Shown here: one piece after another, positions 49,749 through 62,900 of the stretch
Layout of the letters: every line of letters starts with the position of its first letter
Position numbering within the stretch: position 1 is the stretch's first letter
Origin: Trema orientale
Taxonomy: Eukaryota > Streptophyta > Magnoliopsida > Rosales > Cannabaceae
Direction: 5' to 3'
Assembly (NCBI GenBank): GCA_002914845.1
Contig: JXTC01000011.1
Coordinates: 804,429 to 868,428 of the forward strand
DNA: 64,000 nt
Program-made: the position numbers and the translations under genes
The notes under the pieces: model-generated
Told to the model about the DNA's origin: nothing
What the model saw: the letters and a program-made list of their open reading frames with translations, nothing else
Databases searched by the model: none

Positions 49749-50184
49749 ATGAAGCTAGTTGTGCTTGTGCTGCTACTTGTTTCACTCTTTTTCAGCTCTT
49801 CTTTGCTTCAATTCACTGTGGCTGATCCAACCAACGCGGTTGGCCCAAGTAAGACTATTAATACCCTATTTAATTTGCTTAACATAGAATTTTAAGGCTA
49901 TATAAATAAATATTATTCATACTTTGCACTAAATATTGGCGTATTAATGTACTATGTTTCCAATATTAATGTACTATGTTTTGTTTTGTTTAAAATTAGG
50001 TACCTGTGATTCAAAATGTGAGATGAGGTGTGCCAACGCCGGAGTGAAGGATAGATGCTTGAAGTACTGTGGGATCTGCTGCCAACAGTGTAGCTGTGTT
50101 CCTTCAGGGACCTATGGAAACAAGTCGGAATGCCCTTGTTACAGGGACAAGTTGAGCTCCAAGGGCACCCCCAAGTGCCCTTGA
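49749..50184 (+). CDS. Snakin/GASA cysteine-rich peptide, copy 2
   Basis: Exon 1 is 49749-49848 and exon 2 is 50000-50184 (94 aa). The start is placed at the ATG beginning a signal peptide ([15 protein letters not shown]) rather than the in-frame ATG at 49710, because this matches copy 1. All 12 GASA cysteines are present. The mature domain differs from copy 1 at only four positions, all between cysteines 2 and 4; the last about 44 residues are identical. Same family role as copy 1, inferred. Confidence 0.93.
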
Positions 50185-51507
50185 TTCATCTCTATATACT
50201 TCACTGGAGCCCACTTTTTTTTTTTTTTTAAATGTCATTGTATTGTAGTGTTCTTGTAATTTGGTTCACTGTATTTAAAAGTATAATGTCCTAGAAATTT
50301 GAGAATAAGAGCTGAAGAAAAAGCTAAGTTAAGACTCATGTATGATGATGGGGGTAATAAGAAGGGAATGAGGTACTCATCATGATGTCAAGTGATTATG
50401 CATTTGTGTATAATATTGAAGTCGGTATTCTTTTTCTTCCGAACATTTATGTTCAGCCTTGTGCTTCTCGAGTCTCATGAAAATGGTAACTTGAGTCCAA
50501 TATTTTAAACTACGAATAACTGCTCTGAGTAGATAAAAAATAAATAAAGAAAAAAAAAAAGAAAGAAAGAAGAAATACTTGCAATGCTGTCTCTTTCTCT
50601 TGATGAAGAACCCTAACTTCACCGGTTGTTTCATTGTTGGCTGTTTAGTACAAGTCATTGAGTTGTGATTTTGACGATGTTTTGGCAACATTACATTGGA
50701 TACTTGTTTCGGTACCTAAAATGCCATTAGTTATTACTAACTTAATATAAAGGAGGTTTCGTGGAATCTTATATCGAATAGAAACATTTTGCAAATCCAT
50801 GATTTAACATGAAGACTTTAGAGGAAAGCTAACAAGCAATAGTTATAGTATAAACAAAGTGTCTTTTATTGTTTTTTTTTTTTTTTTTTCACGGAATAGT
50901 TTTATTAGGACTAGTCATTTATATCGGAACGTTTTGACTGACAGTAATAGTTACTATGACCGCTATCACTAACTCTTAAAAAAGTCATCCTAAGAAATAA
51001 CAAACCGTCCAATTCCCTAACACATTTTTGTAATCTATTTGAGCCATTTGCTGTAAATTTCTCAAGCCATATTCAATTCAAATTTCAATCCATTTGAGCC
51101 AAACCCGTAAGCTTAGATTTGGGGGGTCCATATCCAAAGAAATGACTTGCAACTTCAGTGGTATTACTTCTCATAAGCTCGCCACAAAGAGGGGAAAAAA
51201 AAAATGCTCAACAGTGGATGAATGAAGCCTTACGTTATAATGCCTACAAAAGATTATTCGTCCGTCTTATAAACAAAGCTCACTGGAAGACTATAAGATT
51301 TACTCCCCACATTCATATATGATAAAAGTATTTTACAAGACTCGATCAAATCAGTCACAAATAATTTCTCCTCTCTCAACAAATCATGTAAAGTACACAA
51401 AATAAGACCTTGCATATGGAATTATTTGCACTGTCAAATGTACACACACACACCATGGAACTTGAGTCAAAACCTCGGGTCACACCAAGGATTCTGTTAA
51501 AAAACAG
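50185..51507. other. Convergent intergenic region, GASA-2 / PUB-2
   Basis: GASA-2 3' UTR and PUB-2 3' UTR, matching the split counterpart in unit A. No other gene. Confidence 0.5.
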
Positions 51508-54500
51508 TCAACCTCTCCCCGCATTACCATGTCGATTGTTTCTGAAGTAGCTCAGAAGTGCCTGCGCCTGCAAGCAACCAAAAATTTTCCCATGAAATTT
51601 TCACACATTGTTGAAAATAAACTGTCATATATATATATATATGTGTGTGTGTATATATATATATACACATATATATATATATAGAGAGAGAGAGAGAGGC
51701 ACCCGCTACAAGGAGCAGCATACCTTTTCTTTGGCCCTTGGAGTGCCAGATTGTGACAATGCCACCAACGGAGGGACTGCTCCTTCTTGCAGTACCATGT
51801 TACAAAATCGACCACTATTTGTGCAGAGTTGTAAAAGAGCAGCAGCTGCGTTCTCCTTCCCTCTAGCAGAACCCAACTCAACAACCTCAACCAAGACAGG
51901 TATCCCACCTTCCTGACCAATTGCGGTCCTTCCTTCAAGGATTGTGGCAAGATTCGCCAAAACAGCTACTGCCTTGTCCACCATGCCAGCTGCCGGGTCC
52001 ATCAGCTCCACTAGGTGCTTCACAGCACCAGCTTGAACAATACGAGCCTTGTTCTCATGAAATATTGACAAATTGAATAAAGCTGTGGCTGCGTCTTTCT
52101 TTCCTCGGGGAGTTCCGTTCCCCAATAAATCAACCAAAGGCCCAATAGCTCCAGACCTTCCGATCTTAACCTTGTTATCCTCAATAACCGAAAGACTAAA
52201 GAGAGTGGCAGCTGAGTTCTCCTTTGCCTCAGGGCTCCCTGTCTCAAGGACATGAATCAAAGGTTCAATGGCATTGGCATTAGCAATCGCAGTTTTGTTG
52301 TTATCATTGATTGACAAATTCAGAAGTGATGTAACTGCATTTTCCTGAATTTTTGAATCTGCAGAGCGGAGCAAATCAACCAACAAGTTAATGGCACCAC
52401 AATTTGCTATAACGATCCGATTGTCCATATTATTTCTGGCAAGTAACCGGAGTTCAGATGTAGCATCTCTTTGAGTATCGACTGAATTGCTTTGCAGGTC
52501 CTCAACAAGCTTCCGAACTTGAGCTTCAATGCCAGAAAGGTCAGCCCTTGTTTCAAGGGCAGGAGAAGAAACTATTCTTGGCGCAAACCTCTCAGATGGC
52601 CTACGCCATATTGTTTGGCTTCTAGATCTTACTGGAAGCTGAGGAGCAGCCAGTGGCTCTCGTTTCACATCCCCAGAAGCATCACTGCTGTAGCCTGTTA
52701 GATTCGTTGAATCATGAAGAGCCTCACTTGCATCGCCTGGTCTTTCTTGTGAAAAATTGGAATTGGAAATTGTGCTGGAAGCTGATACGGTTCTATTATG
52801 TCTCTGAGATGACTCTCCAGCTCCAACAGAATTAGATAATTCTTTTCTAGATGGTGAAGTAGAAGGTTGGCCAACTGCATCTGTACTCTTTTCTTCTGAG
52901 TTAGTGGATCTGTATTCAGAACTTGTCAGTGACACTCTTGCAGTATCTAAACCCTGCCCATTTCCATTTATACTAGACAAGGAACCTTCTGATGTAGAAC
53001 GGGGATGCACTGGGGAACTTCCTTCTCGATTAAATCCACCAGATGAGTTTAAGTTCCTACTAGGCGATCCTACAGGCTGAGTTGACTCAGGTGACATTGG
53101 TTGGTTGCCCCTTGAATGAGGAAAAACAGGTGTTTCTTTGATTGTACCAGGCTCTGCATTCCCCAGAAGATGTGATGGCTGATTTAGGCCCATAGACCTT
53201 ACAGGATCAGGCAACTTAACATTGTTTGACTCGCACCAATTTACTATTAGAGCCTTTACAGTATAGTTGGTTATTAAATTGGTGTGAGCTAGAGTCTGCC
53301 TTGTCTTAGGACAAACCGTTAGACCAAGATCAATCCAACTCTTGATAAAAGCCCGCTCATAGGTTTGCCCTGATGCCACAATCACAGGATCTGTCATTAG
53401 CTCAAGGGAGAGAGGACAGCAAAAATCAGGGGGTATTGGGACTGGGCTGCAGCTCTGGGACTGCTTTATCGTAATAAGTCGCTCATGCATGCGTGTTACG
53501 AGAGCAATCATCTGATCAATAAACTCAGCCTCGTCAGTCTTTTCAGATTGCTCAGCATTCTCCTTCAACTTTTCAAGTGCTACAGCCTCAATAAGAATAT
53601 CTTGGTTTGATCTCAAGCTAAGGCTCTCTGCAATCTTAACCAGAATTTCTGAGCTGGGTCCACCACCCTCCACTCGATCCTTTATAGCTTCCTTTAATAC
53701 TTTTGACATTTGTTCATATCCGATATGCTTAATTTTCTGTATGCAGTGCTGCAACCAATCATGCGAATTAGACATCATAAGAGATATTTATCGTCACGTT
53801 GAAACTTAAAAGTCCAGTTAAAAGGCCAAAAAGCATTTCTTTTAACACCCAAAACTTACAGGCTCGGTACTTTGACAATCAAATAGGCCTAAACTTAACA
53901 GACAATGATCAGAGAAATTGAAGGTTATGCACTACATATAGGTGTATATAATATATATATATATATATATACGCACAAAACAATAACTCATAACTAGTTT
54001 GCTACCTCAAGAGAAGCTGAATCCAATTCATCAGGGAGACCCTGATGAGAAGACTTCAGCAGCTGGAAGATGTCCAATCCAGAAGTGCGAATCTTTGATA
54101 GTAGTGATTCAATTTGTAGTACCTAAACAGTCATTTTAAAAGAGAAGATGATCACATGATGTTGATTGAACAAAAATGCAAGCTTTCTCCATTCCTATCA
54201 GTATAACACCACAAACAACATAAAATGATTATATGTAACTGACAAATTTATTTACTAATGGAGCTATAACTGAAACTGACACTAGGATTTAGGTTAAGTT
54301 CTTCATCCCTAAGGGAATTCTTAGCTGATTCAGAACCCCTAGAAAATACAGTCACCAAGACCACAGCAAATGAAAATTCTCCACTATTATAGTGCTGTCA
54401 TTTCTTCCACTACCACTACACTTCAGTAACCAACTAATACTGCCTCAACTATCACAGACAAACTTCAATATCATTTTTACCATGATTTCTTGTCAGCTTA

Positions 54501-55231
54501 TGACTACTAACACCACCACTGCGCCCCATCCACCAATTATTCACTGCGATGGGATCCCACAATAATATGGGGTTCCTAGCTCTGGAGTTAGAAAATTGTA
54601 AATTACAAATTCAACAAGGAGATTAGACAAAAACAGAAACAAACAAACAAGAAACGGGTACAATGTACAACGAAAGAGAGAAAACGGATACAACGTACAA
54701 TGAAAGAGAGATTAAGAGAGAAGCAATATGAAGTTTCAGGATCAGAATAGAAGTCCAAGATGTTGCCGGTCCTAAGCATGTAGAACACTTACTCTAACCA
54801 ACATATAATCAAATCTCCTGGTGCTTAAACATGATCTAATGATGAGAATGTAGACACTATAAGGTCAATCTATGTAGTTTTACCTCAAAAGAATGAGTAC
54901 CTTAATTGAACCATTCCAATTGAAAAATTACAGCCAAACAAAAGTTGCAACTTACAAAATAAACTTTACTCGACAATGGTTGCCAGTTTTCAAACTGCTC
55001 CCTCAAGTCATCAACCAAGCAACCCAATTCTTCAAATGACTTCTTAAGCACTTCATTAGAAGCTGCTTCAGAGTCAACTATAGCGTCAAGTATTGTTTTC
55101 AACAACTTTAATATCTCTTCTGCCCTTTGGTAATACTTCGGAACTGGTTCTGATTTTATTTTCTCACACGATGATAAACGGAAAAATGAAGAGATGTTAT
55201 TAAGAAGCGCTTTTAACAATGATATCTCCAT
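51508..55231 (-). CDS. PUB4: PUB4-like U-box E3 ubiquitin ligase (PUB-2)
   Basis: Exons 55231-54956, 54122-54006, 53748-51724 and 51567-51508 give 825 aa, close to the roughly 830 aa I remember for Arabidopsis PUB4. The N-terminal UND domain (residues 1 to about 225: MEISLLKALLNNISSFF, LREQFENWQPLSSK, LDIFQLLKSSHQ, LVKIAESLSLRSNQ) is followed by a U-box at about 236-310 (IPPDFCCPLSLELMTDPVIV, TYERAFIKSWID, CPKTRQTL). A Ser-rich linker leads to ARM repeats from about residue 530 (LLNLSINDNNKTAI, AIEPLIHVLETGSPEAKEN). It ends AQALLSYFRNNR. The start was chosen because residues 1-131 match the family N-terminus. U-box ligases transfer ubiquitin from an E2 to substrates bound by the ARM repeats; PUB4 acts in meristem, tapetum and chloroplast quality control in Arabidopsis. 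Symbol by similarity. Confidence 0.9.
51627..51698. repeat. Compound TA/TG/TA/GA microsatellite in the last PUB-2 intron
   Basis: About 72 bp of TA, TG, TA, CA, TA and GA runs inside a 156-bp intron (51568-51723). Confidence 0.9.
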
Positions 55232-57480
55232 CACACCTGTGTCAATTTATCAATATTAGAGAAATACATAAATGATCCCGGAAAGGGACAAAGTAAAAGC
55301 AATAACATTTTAAAATAATAGTTAAGAGCACATAGCATATGTTTCGCTTGCAATGAAGACCATATCCCAAAATTACTATAACAAAATGGTCAAGCTGAAA
55401 ATAGCTACAAAAGGAATGTGGTTATTGTAGAAAGGAAGTTAAGATAGAGTAACAATGTGGTTATTGTAGAAAGGAAGTTAAGATAGAGTAACTATTCTAA
55501 AAAAATACCAGACAGGATAAGATTTGATTCCGAGAACACCATCTTATGAATAGACTAAAAAGGAAAATTGCTATATAAGTAAATATATATATATATATAT
55601 ATATACACATACGGACTGACAGATTGACCACTTCCAATCAGTTGTTAAATTTTCCTCTCAAATTCTTATGTCTGTTCGTTAGAGCCGTCAACTGCTAAAC
55701 AACTTCAACAGAGTCTAGAACCAGTAAATACGAAATGCAACTACTGTTTAAAAGAAAAACAGCACTAATGAAAAGGTATCAACCATATCAATATTACCAC
55801 CACTGAACACTGACTAAAGGCGTACTATTGTGAATCACTGACTATTTAATCAATATTACCACCATTGAACACTGGAATAAATTGATTTGGATATGGAATA
55901 AATTACCACCATTGTGAATCACTGACTAAAGAACTTATCCAAATTTCTTCATGTAACAATGGAATAAATTTGTACCTTTCTTCAGCCCAATCCTATAATT
56001 TTAGAAACCAACGCAATTTTCTCTCATCTCTTATCCTTGAGAAATACAAATAAACCATAAAAAAGAAGAAAAATATTCATAATCCCCAAGACGAAATAAT
56101 GAATCCTTGCTATCAAGAAATCCAACCCAGATTAAGTTCTTGGAATATAAGGTCTCCAAGTGACAAATCCTGCACAAACCAAAACTTTAACTTATGAATT
56201 GCTAAACTTAGAAACTCATAACTGTACATAATACATATTTCCTGTTAGAAATAAAAGCTCCAAAAGAAACACATGTTCAAGACTTTCAACAAGAAACTCA
56301 GAATACTTAGTTCATCCATTTGGAAACAGCCAGAAGAAAATCCACCATTCTCTAAGCAGCCAGGACAGTGGCCTGCTTAAAGAGCGTGACTTAGGAAAGA
56401 AAACCGAGAACAATTAGTTTCCTACCGTAAGTAATTACAACGAAAACAATAAGGTTCGAAAATTAAAGGATAAAAAGATCGTCACCAATCTCTGACAATG
56501 AAGTCAAACCACAACTCCTTGCAGCAAGCTATTTGTCAATAAAGGAAATCCTTCTCTTAAACACGCAGATTTTTCTTCTCTATCTCTCTCTCTCCCTCTA
56601 TCGTAAAATTTCTAAGCTTCTACGAAACAATATCTAAACTTCAAACCCAAGAAAGTTTCTTTCAGTGCGCATCATTTAAACAAACTCCTTTTAACACCTC
56701 TCCTTTTCTTAACTACGCCGAAGTATATTTGTGAATTCTCTTACAGTTATAGACGACCATGTTCCTCTATAGTCAAACGTTTGTAAATCACAAATGGCAT
56801 AGAACTTTAGAATTTTAATCATCAATTTCTAGTCCAAGTAACCTGTTCCAGCTTCAATCACTAGCACCCCAATATTAGAACATATGATCTCAAAAAACCC
56901 GTTAAGCATAGGCAAGTCAAAAGAAATTGCTTGATGCAGAAACTAACAAGTAACTATACATCATACCCAACTTATAGAAGTTGCCCAAAAGATAAATTCA
57001 GTATCTGAATCAAATGTAACATATCAAACACAAAATAATCAAGAGGGACTCTTCCAAATTCTTATTCTATACAAAAGAGACGACTCTTACAGGGATTGGA
57101 ACTAAAACAGGAAAACAAAACACACATCTTCAAATTGAAGCAAGCTGTTTCGAAATTGAAATTGAAAAAGGGTCAAATCGAAACAAATGAAAAACAAAAA
57201 CAAAAATTGGAAAAAACAACTCGATCATTTTGGAGCCATGAAAGCAAGTACCAGAGGCGTAGAAACGGTCAACCAAAAAACCCTCAAAATGAAATTGAGA
57301 AAAATAAAAATCAAAGATTGAAAAAAGAAAAAAGAAAAACCCTAGCTCGATCAAGGTGAAGGAGAAGAAGAAGTACCCGAATGCAGAGGGAAGAATAGGG
57401 AAGAAGACGAGCCCAAGAAGAAGTCGTTTTAGGCAATCTCTTCTCTCAGACCCAGACCACCTAGATTTCGCTTATTCTCA
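55232..57480 (-). other. PUB-2 5' UTR and leader introns
   Basis: A 3' splice site (GACACAG) sits 4 nt before the ATG, so the leader is spliced. A probable leader exon begins at 56169 (TTTGTGCAG|GATTTG on the minus strand). The distal leader lies at about 57330-57470, with AGCTAGGGTTTTTC, a telo-box-like element, on the minus strand. A Lys-rich + strand frame here is antisense to the leader. The region also holds (TA)n at 55584-55605. Confidence 0.45.
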
Positions 57481-57644
57481 GCTCAGTTTTTTTCTTCGTT
57501 TTATTTATTTATTGATATTTTTGTTTTCTTTTTCTCCAAATTCTTAGAGGATCATTCTTTTCATTTTAATTTAATTTAAATATATGTATTTCATTTTCAT
57601 GTTGAGATTTAAATATTATGTAATTCTAGAAAGAAAAAGAAAAC

Positions 57645-57675
<31 letters not shown>

Positions 57676-59976
57676 TTATGTAGGGGAGCGCGGTTGGAAA
57701 ATGGAGCATTCTCGTCTTTACATGATAACGAATTTATCTCCTAATAATAATGATATACCGTTTTATTTTTATTTTTATTTTTTAAAAAAATCAAATATAC
57801 TGTTTTATTTTTAAAAAAAAATATCATATGCTTTCTGTGTTATAAATATTTTGACTAAATTTGAGATTTATTATGAAGCCGCCAAAAGGCCGGTTGGCTT
57901 TTTTATTTTTAACTAAGAACTAATATATGGAGTCGTTATATAATATAAAAGTCGAAAATAAATTAAAATAAGATTGACTTCCAATATTCAAACCACTAAA
58001 ATTCTGTGACGTTGCTATAATTGGAGCCATCCAAATACTTTCTTCTACAAATGATTTAAATATATAATTTAACAAATCCTAAAAAGTTTTAACTGGTTCA
58101 GTAAATATCCGCGAAGAAAATAGTTCACCACTATTAACCTTCGTTGGTGGAGCTTAATTAAACTTCATTATTTTTCAGCAAAAAAAAAAATAATAAATAA
58201 ACTTCATTATTTTTTGGACAAATTTTGAATTATTCTTGATTAATGATAAATTACATGTAGTACCAGTATTATGACAAATTATTGTGTTAAAAGAGTGATT
58301 TAAACATACCAAAATGTACACAAATGATCAGGCATGTTTTTTTAACTAGCCACACTATATAAACAAATGGCTAAAAAAGCTACATCTTGTATCCTATGCA
58401 TTACTCGTTGTGTTAAACCAATTTGTTTTATCCCACTCCATCCCATCCCTAAAAAAAATTTAAAAAAATAAAAAAAATCTAGAATTAAGACACTTTTGAA
58501 GATCCCTAAAAAAATAAAAATAAAAATAAGAAACATATTTCAAGAATGTCTTAAATTAAAAAATACATTAGGCTTGTTTATCCAAACTTCATAAATTTGT
58601 TCACTTTGTGGGTATTAAATGTATGATAAAACCATAAGAAGCATCGATCACCAAAAACATAACTTGCAATATTTAAAATGGGTGCAATTCCATTACACAT
58701 AAAAAAAAAAAGGGATGTATTTTATTATTTTCTGTCCAAGTTAATCGGGTGGGATCGGGTCGGGTGGGGTGGAGATTGAGTATTAGGTCGGAAGTTCGAC
58801 TCGAAGGATGTGTGAGTTAATTTCATTTCTTTATAATAAATAGAAGTCATTAGTTAAGTCACACTTTCTTTTTAAAAAAAATAGTTGAATTAATTTCTTA
58901 TAACGAAGAAAAATGATTCTTCTAAAACTAGTAAAAGGATTCGTTTTTTTTTTGTTTCTATTTACATTGATACTTCATACCAAAGCATTTCACACTTTAA
59001 AGACCATTTTGGACTTTATGCTACTTATTTCTTTTTTCAACATTAGAAGATTCTTACAAGGCTGCAAAATGAATGGAAATGGCTCCTTGAAATGTCAACT
59101 TTCGTATTTATTTCCTAGAGACTGCATTTTCAATTTGTATAGGCGTTTTTCATACATGTTGGAATTTGTAATTGTAACTTATATGGTAGGAAATGAAACA
59201 TACGTTCATTCATGGGATTCATAACTTATATGGTAGGAAATAGAAAATATGATTAGGGGAACTTATTGAAGCTACGAGATTTTCATTCCCCATAAATTAA
59301 AATTAAAATAAAAACATGGCTCTCTTTGCGTTAAAGGCTGTGTAAAGGAGGAAAAAGGACCACGTTTTGTTTACAAAAAGCTTGTACAAGTCACATGCAA
59401 AGGGGAGTCCAACGATCAAATTTGCTGGTTGGAGAGTAGCAGCTTTTGCTGAGCACAATGCGCTTGTTTTCATGTCCAGTATAGCTGGTTTTGGGGTTCG
59501 ACGAACACCAACCAACACATACTGGAACTGGTCTTTTTTAAGGTTATAAAACCATTCCATTCTTAAAATTTTGAAACTTACATTATTGACATTAATGTTG
59601 ATGTTGATAACTTTACTAACTTTCATGATATAAGTCGGAATACATTGGCCTTATTGAGTAAAGTCATTTGATTAAACTGTATGTTACAATATTCACATAC
59701 AAATTAGGTTATCCTATCAGAATCAAGATGTGAATGAATTGTTTCCTTCAAAAAAAAAAAAAAAAAAAAAAGATGTGAATGAATTGTTTCTTTCTATTAC
59801 ATTTCCTATATCTGGTTATAACAAACAGCTTCTCAAAACAATGAACAAAAAGAATGATTCATACTGAACAAAAAATATTGATCAACTAATTTGAATACTC
59901 TTTTCTAGGAGTCAAAAAATGCAAACAGAAAGATATTTTCTAGCATGGCCACCAATCAAGGTTGGCTACATAAAGT
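57481..59976. other. Intergenic, no recognised gene
   Basis: AT-rich with (TA)n(CA)n near 57640-57675 and a GGGTCGGGTGGGG patch near 58757. A GC-richer stretch at about 59320-59560 has short open frames on both strands that I do not recognise. Confidence 0.45.
59725..59794. repeat. Poly(A) tract flanked by a 24-bp direct repeat
   Basis: AGATGTGAATGAATTGTTTC plus CTTC occurs at 59726-59749 and again, with one change, at 59771-59794, with about 21 A between. See findings. Confidence 0.8.
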
Positions 59977-62900
59977 TCACAGCGGTTGGAGTTCTTGCTC
60001 CGGAATGGCCGCATTGACAGGCTTATAGGAATTGAGAGCCTGTTGTCGACGTCTCCAAATAAACCACATCCCAAAAGCCGATAATCCGATGAATAAAGTT
60101 ACAAAAATTGCTAAGATAACCACCACATATTCTTGATGCCACCATTCCCTGCATCATAAAATGGCAAAGATAGAAATGCTTGAGTGCCTCAGGTCGTGAA
60201 AAGAATTATGCAATCTGATTTTGGCAAAAATGGTTCACAAAAAGGTGTTAAGATACCGTTTTGCCTTTGGTACAACATTCCATCCGACCAACTTATAACT
60301 GGCAAAGGTTCCAGGAAGCTGCACATGATGTTCAGCAAGCTGGGCAATTATAGTCTGCAGGGACAATAATATCGTCAATGAAATAGTTATGGTCTTCTGC
60401 ATAAGTACTAGTTACAATTCCAAATATTAACGTACCATTGCAGTCATATTAGAGATAAAGTCAGTGGACCCTGATGGGACTATGGCCCATCTAACGAGGG
60501 AGTAATTTCCGTTGGATGTAAAATTCAATATGAGGACCTAAACTCAGAAAAAAAAAATAATCAAGATTTCCACTACACAATACATTGAAAGTACTGTAAA
60601 AATATATATTAGTCTCTCAGCAATATAGTTTTGAAGCAAGCAACTAGTAAGTCCTTTCATTACAGTAGATCAGCTCTGTGATCCAGTATAGTGTTTGTCT
60701 AACCTGTGAAATATTAACATCCAACTCAGGAGCTATGTATCCTGCCAGTTCCGTAATGTGAGGCTTCAGATCAGCATAGCTAGCATTGAATGACATGTCA
60801 AATGTTATCTTTCCAATTTGGCGATTCTCTGTGCACCAAGGTAAGAAAATATTATAGTATGAGAAAATCTATCAAACTGGATGAAAGGATATACATAAAC
60901 CTACAATGTTGAAGAAATAAAGATTTATGTGACACAGGCGTTATGTCAAATAGATCACTTCAGAATTAAGAAGCTATATTTTGTTTTGACTTGGGGGAAT
61001 GTTGCCAAATACGTTTTTTTTTTTTTTTTTCCCCAACTAATAGTTAAATGATTTTAAAGAGTCTCAGAGAAGATGTAGAACAGGAAGAGAAAGAGGAGAT
61101 TTAGAGAGAAACAGAGAAATTGTAGAGGGCTCATCTGAATAGTCTGCAATTTTATAATCAAGACTTCCAAATAACGATCACAACTTGCCTATTTATAGAT
61201 ACGTTACTAATTTAACCAGGATACTAATAAACAAGATTTAAAACATCCTAAAACTCTAATTATTCAAGATAAGATAAAACCTAATAATAATCCTAAAATA
61301 TCATAATTAATAATGCTAATAAAGATCCGATGATGAAGCATCTAGAAGGCCTCTAAGGATCTATACTAGGCGCAAATATAGAAACTAGTAATAGGGTATT
61401 TTAATTTATTTTATTAGATTTATTTTAATTTTAAGTAACTAATGATTAGTTACCCGTTTATGTCAATTGCTTACTCTAGTTTACTTTCCTAGTTTGTGTC
61501 CTAAAAGCTTATCCATAAATAAGCCTCTCCATTATTATTGTAATTCAGACTTTGATTTATGAAATACAATTATCAGTTATTCTCTCTCTAGAATTCTCAT
61601 TCTCTCCCTAAAAATTCTCTCAGTTCTTCTCTAATTCTCTCTTCTTTCTCTTCTTCCTCTACTTTCTTCTATTTTCTCCCTAGTGCTACATCAATATTCC
61701 ATTCCTATTTTCATCATTCTCATGGGGTTTGTGAAATCGACTTGGCGAGTAAAAACCCTATAAATCAAAAAGCAACTATCAAAAGCGTAGAAACATCTTC
61801 AATCTGATTCTTGATGAACAAAATAAGAAATTGAAACTCGACAGTAGGGAACACAAAAGGCCTTGGAATACCTTGGTAAGTAAACAAATCTACCCCATTC
61901 AAAACTAGTCTAATTATCATATTAGGAAAAAAAATCAAATAAACGTGCATTAGATCCACGAGAAACTTCAGAAATTTGAGACGTAATCGGACTCAAATGA
62001 AACAGTAAACTGCATCTTCCTTCCCATAGATACTGCAAAATTGCTTACACTTTAAGTCACTAATACTCTCACGTGCTCTTGACAAACTTGGGTAAGGTGG
62101 TCCGCATAGGTTTTAATTTCAGCCAAATTCGATAACTCAGGATCAAAAAAGTTGGCCATAACGATTATCAATTTCGGTAACATGGCTAACACTAGATTGT
62201 CTAACATGGTTAATATGGTATTGCCAAGAGCATTGGTTGCCTAAAGGGTAGTGAAGGATCTAGTTTTGGACAATGATAATGGGGTGGTAAGAACCTTTGT
62301 TTCCAGTTTTTCCTTCATCTCAACTCACAAAATAATAGGTGGATGATATAAATGTTCAATGTCACATAGCACTTGTTGCCAATAACGTATAATCGACCCA
62401 ACTGATTTCCAACTAGCAAAATGAATACAAACTCTTGTAAAAACTAAAACTCAAACAAGATAAAACCTAATAATAACCTAAAATATCCTAATTAATAAGA
62501 CTAATGCAAATCCTAATATTCCAGTCCTATTCTTCATCGAGAAGCTTGCAGCTGACAAACCTGGAAGTACATAACTGGGTGCTTCATTGGGTGCCAGTGT
62601 TGGTGACAATTCTGTACTCAAATTCTTCTCAGAAGGAGCTGACGCCATTGCTGGAGGAGAATCAGGTATCTGAAGCTTCTCCAATAACTCAGAACAATTA
62701 GTTTTCCAGAAACCAATCTTCGAACGCTCACGGTCATACATCACAAGAGTATTGCGGACAACAATTCCTATTATAAACAGATAACTCAAATAAGGAAGCA
62801 AAACCCATTGTACTGCTAAAAGTAAATGCCAGGACTTTGGTATTTATAGAAAATTATCCAAAACGAAGAAAAGGTTCATTGAAAGGTCCTGAAATGACAC

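Larger units (their letters stand above)
49165..52960. repeat. Segmental duplication, unit B (GASA-2 + 3' part of PUB-2)
   Basis: Collinear with unit A. Homology stops inside the PUB-2 linker at about 52960, the point where PUB-1 is cut (CCCTGC at 49116 and 52952). Confidence 0.75.

Noticed and set aside
57096..57359. Lys-rich 87-codon frame on the plus strand
   Set aside because: Low-complexity A-rich sequence antisense to the PUB-2 5' leader.
58757..58790. GGGTCGGGTGGGG-rich patch as a possible telomere-like or G-quadruplex site
   Set aside because: Too short and irregular; not the plant telomere repeat and without clear four-run spacing on inspection.
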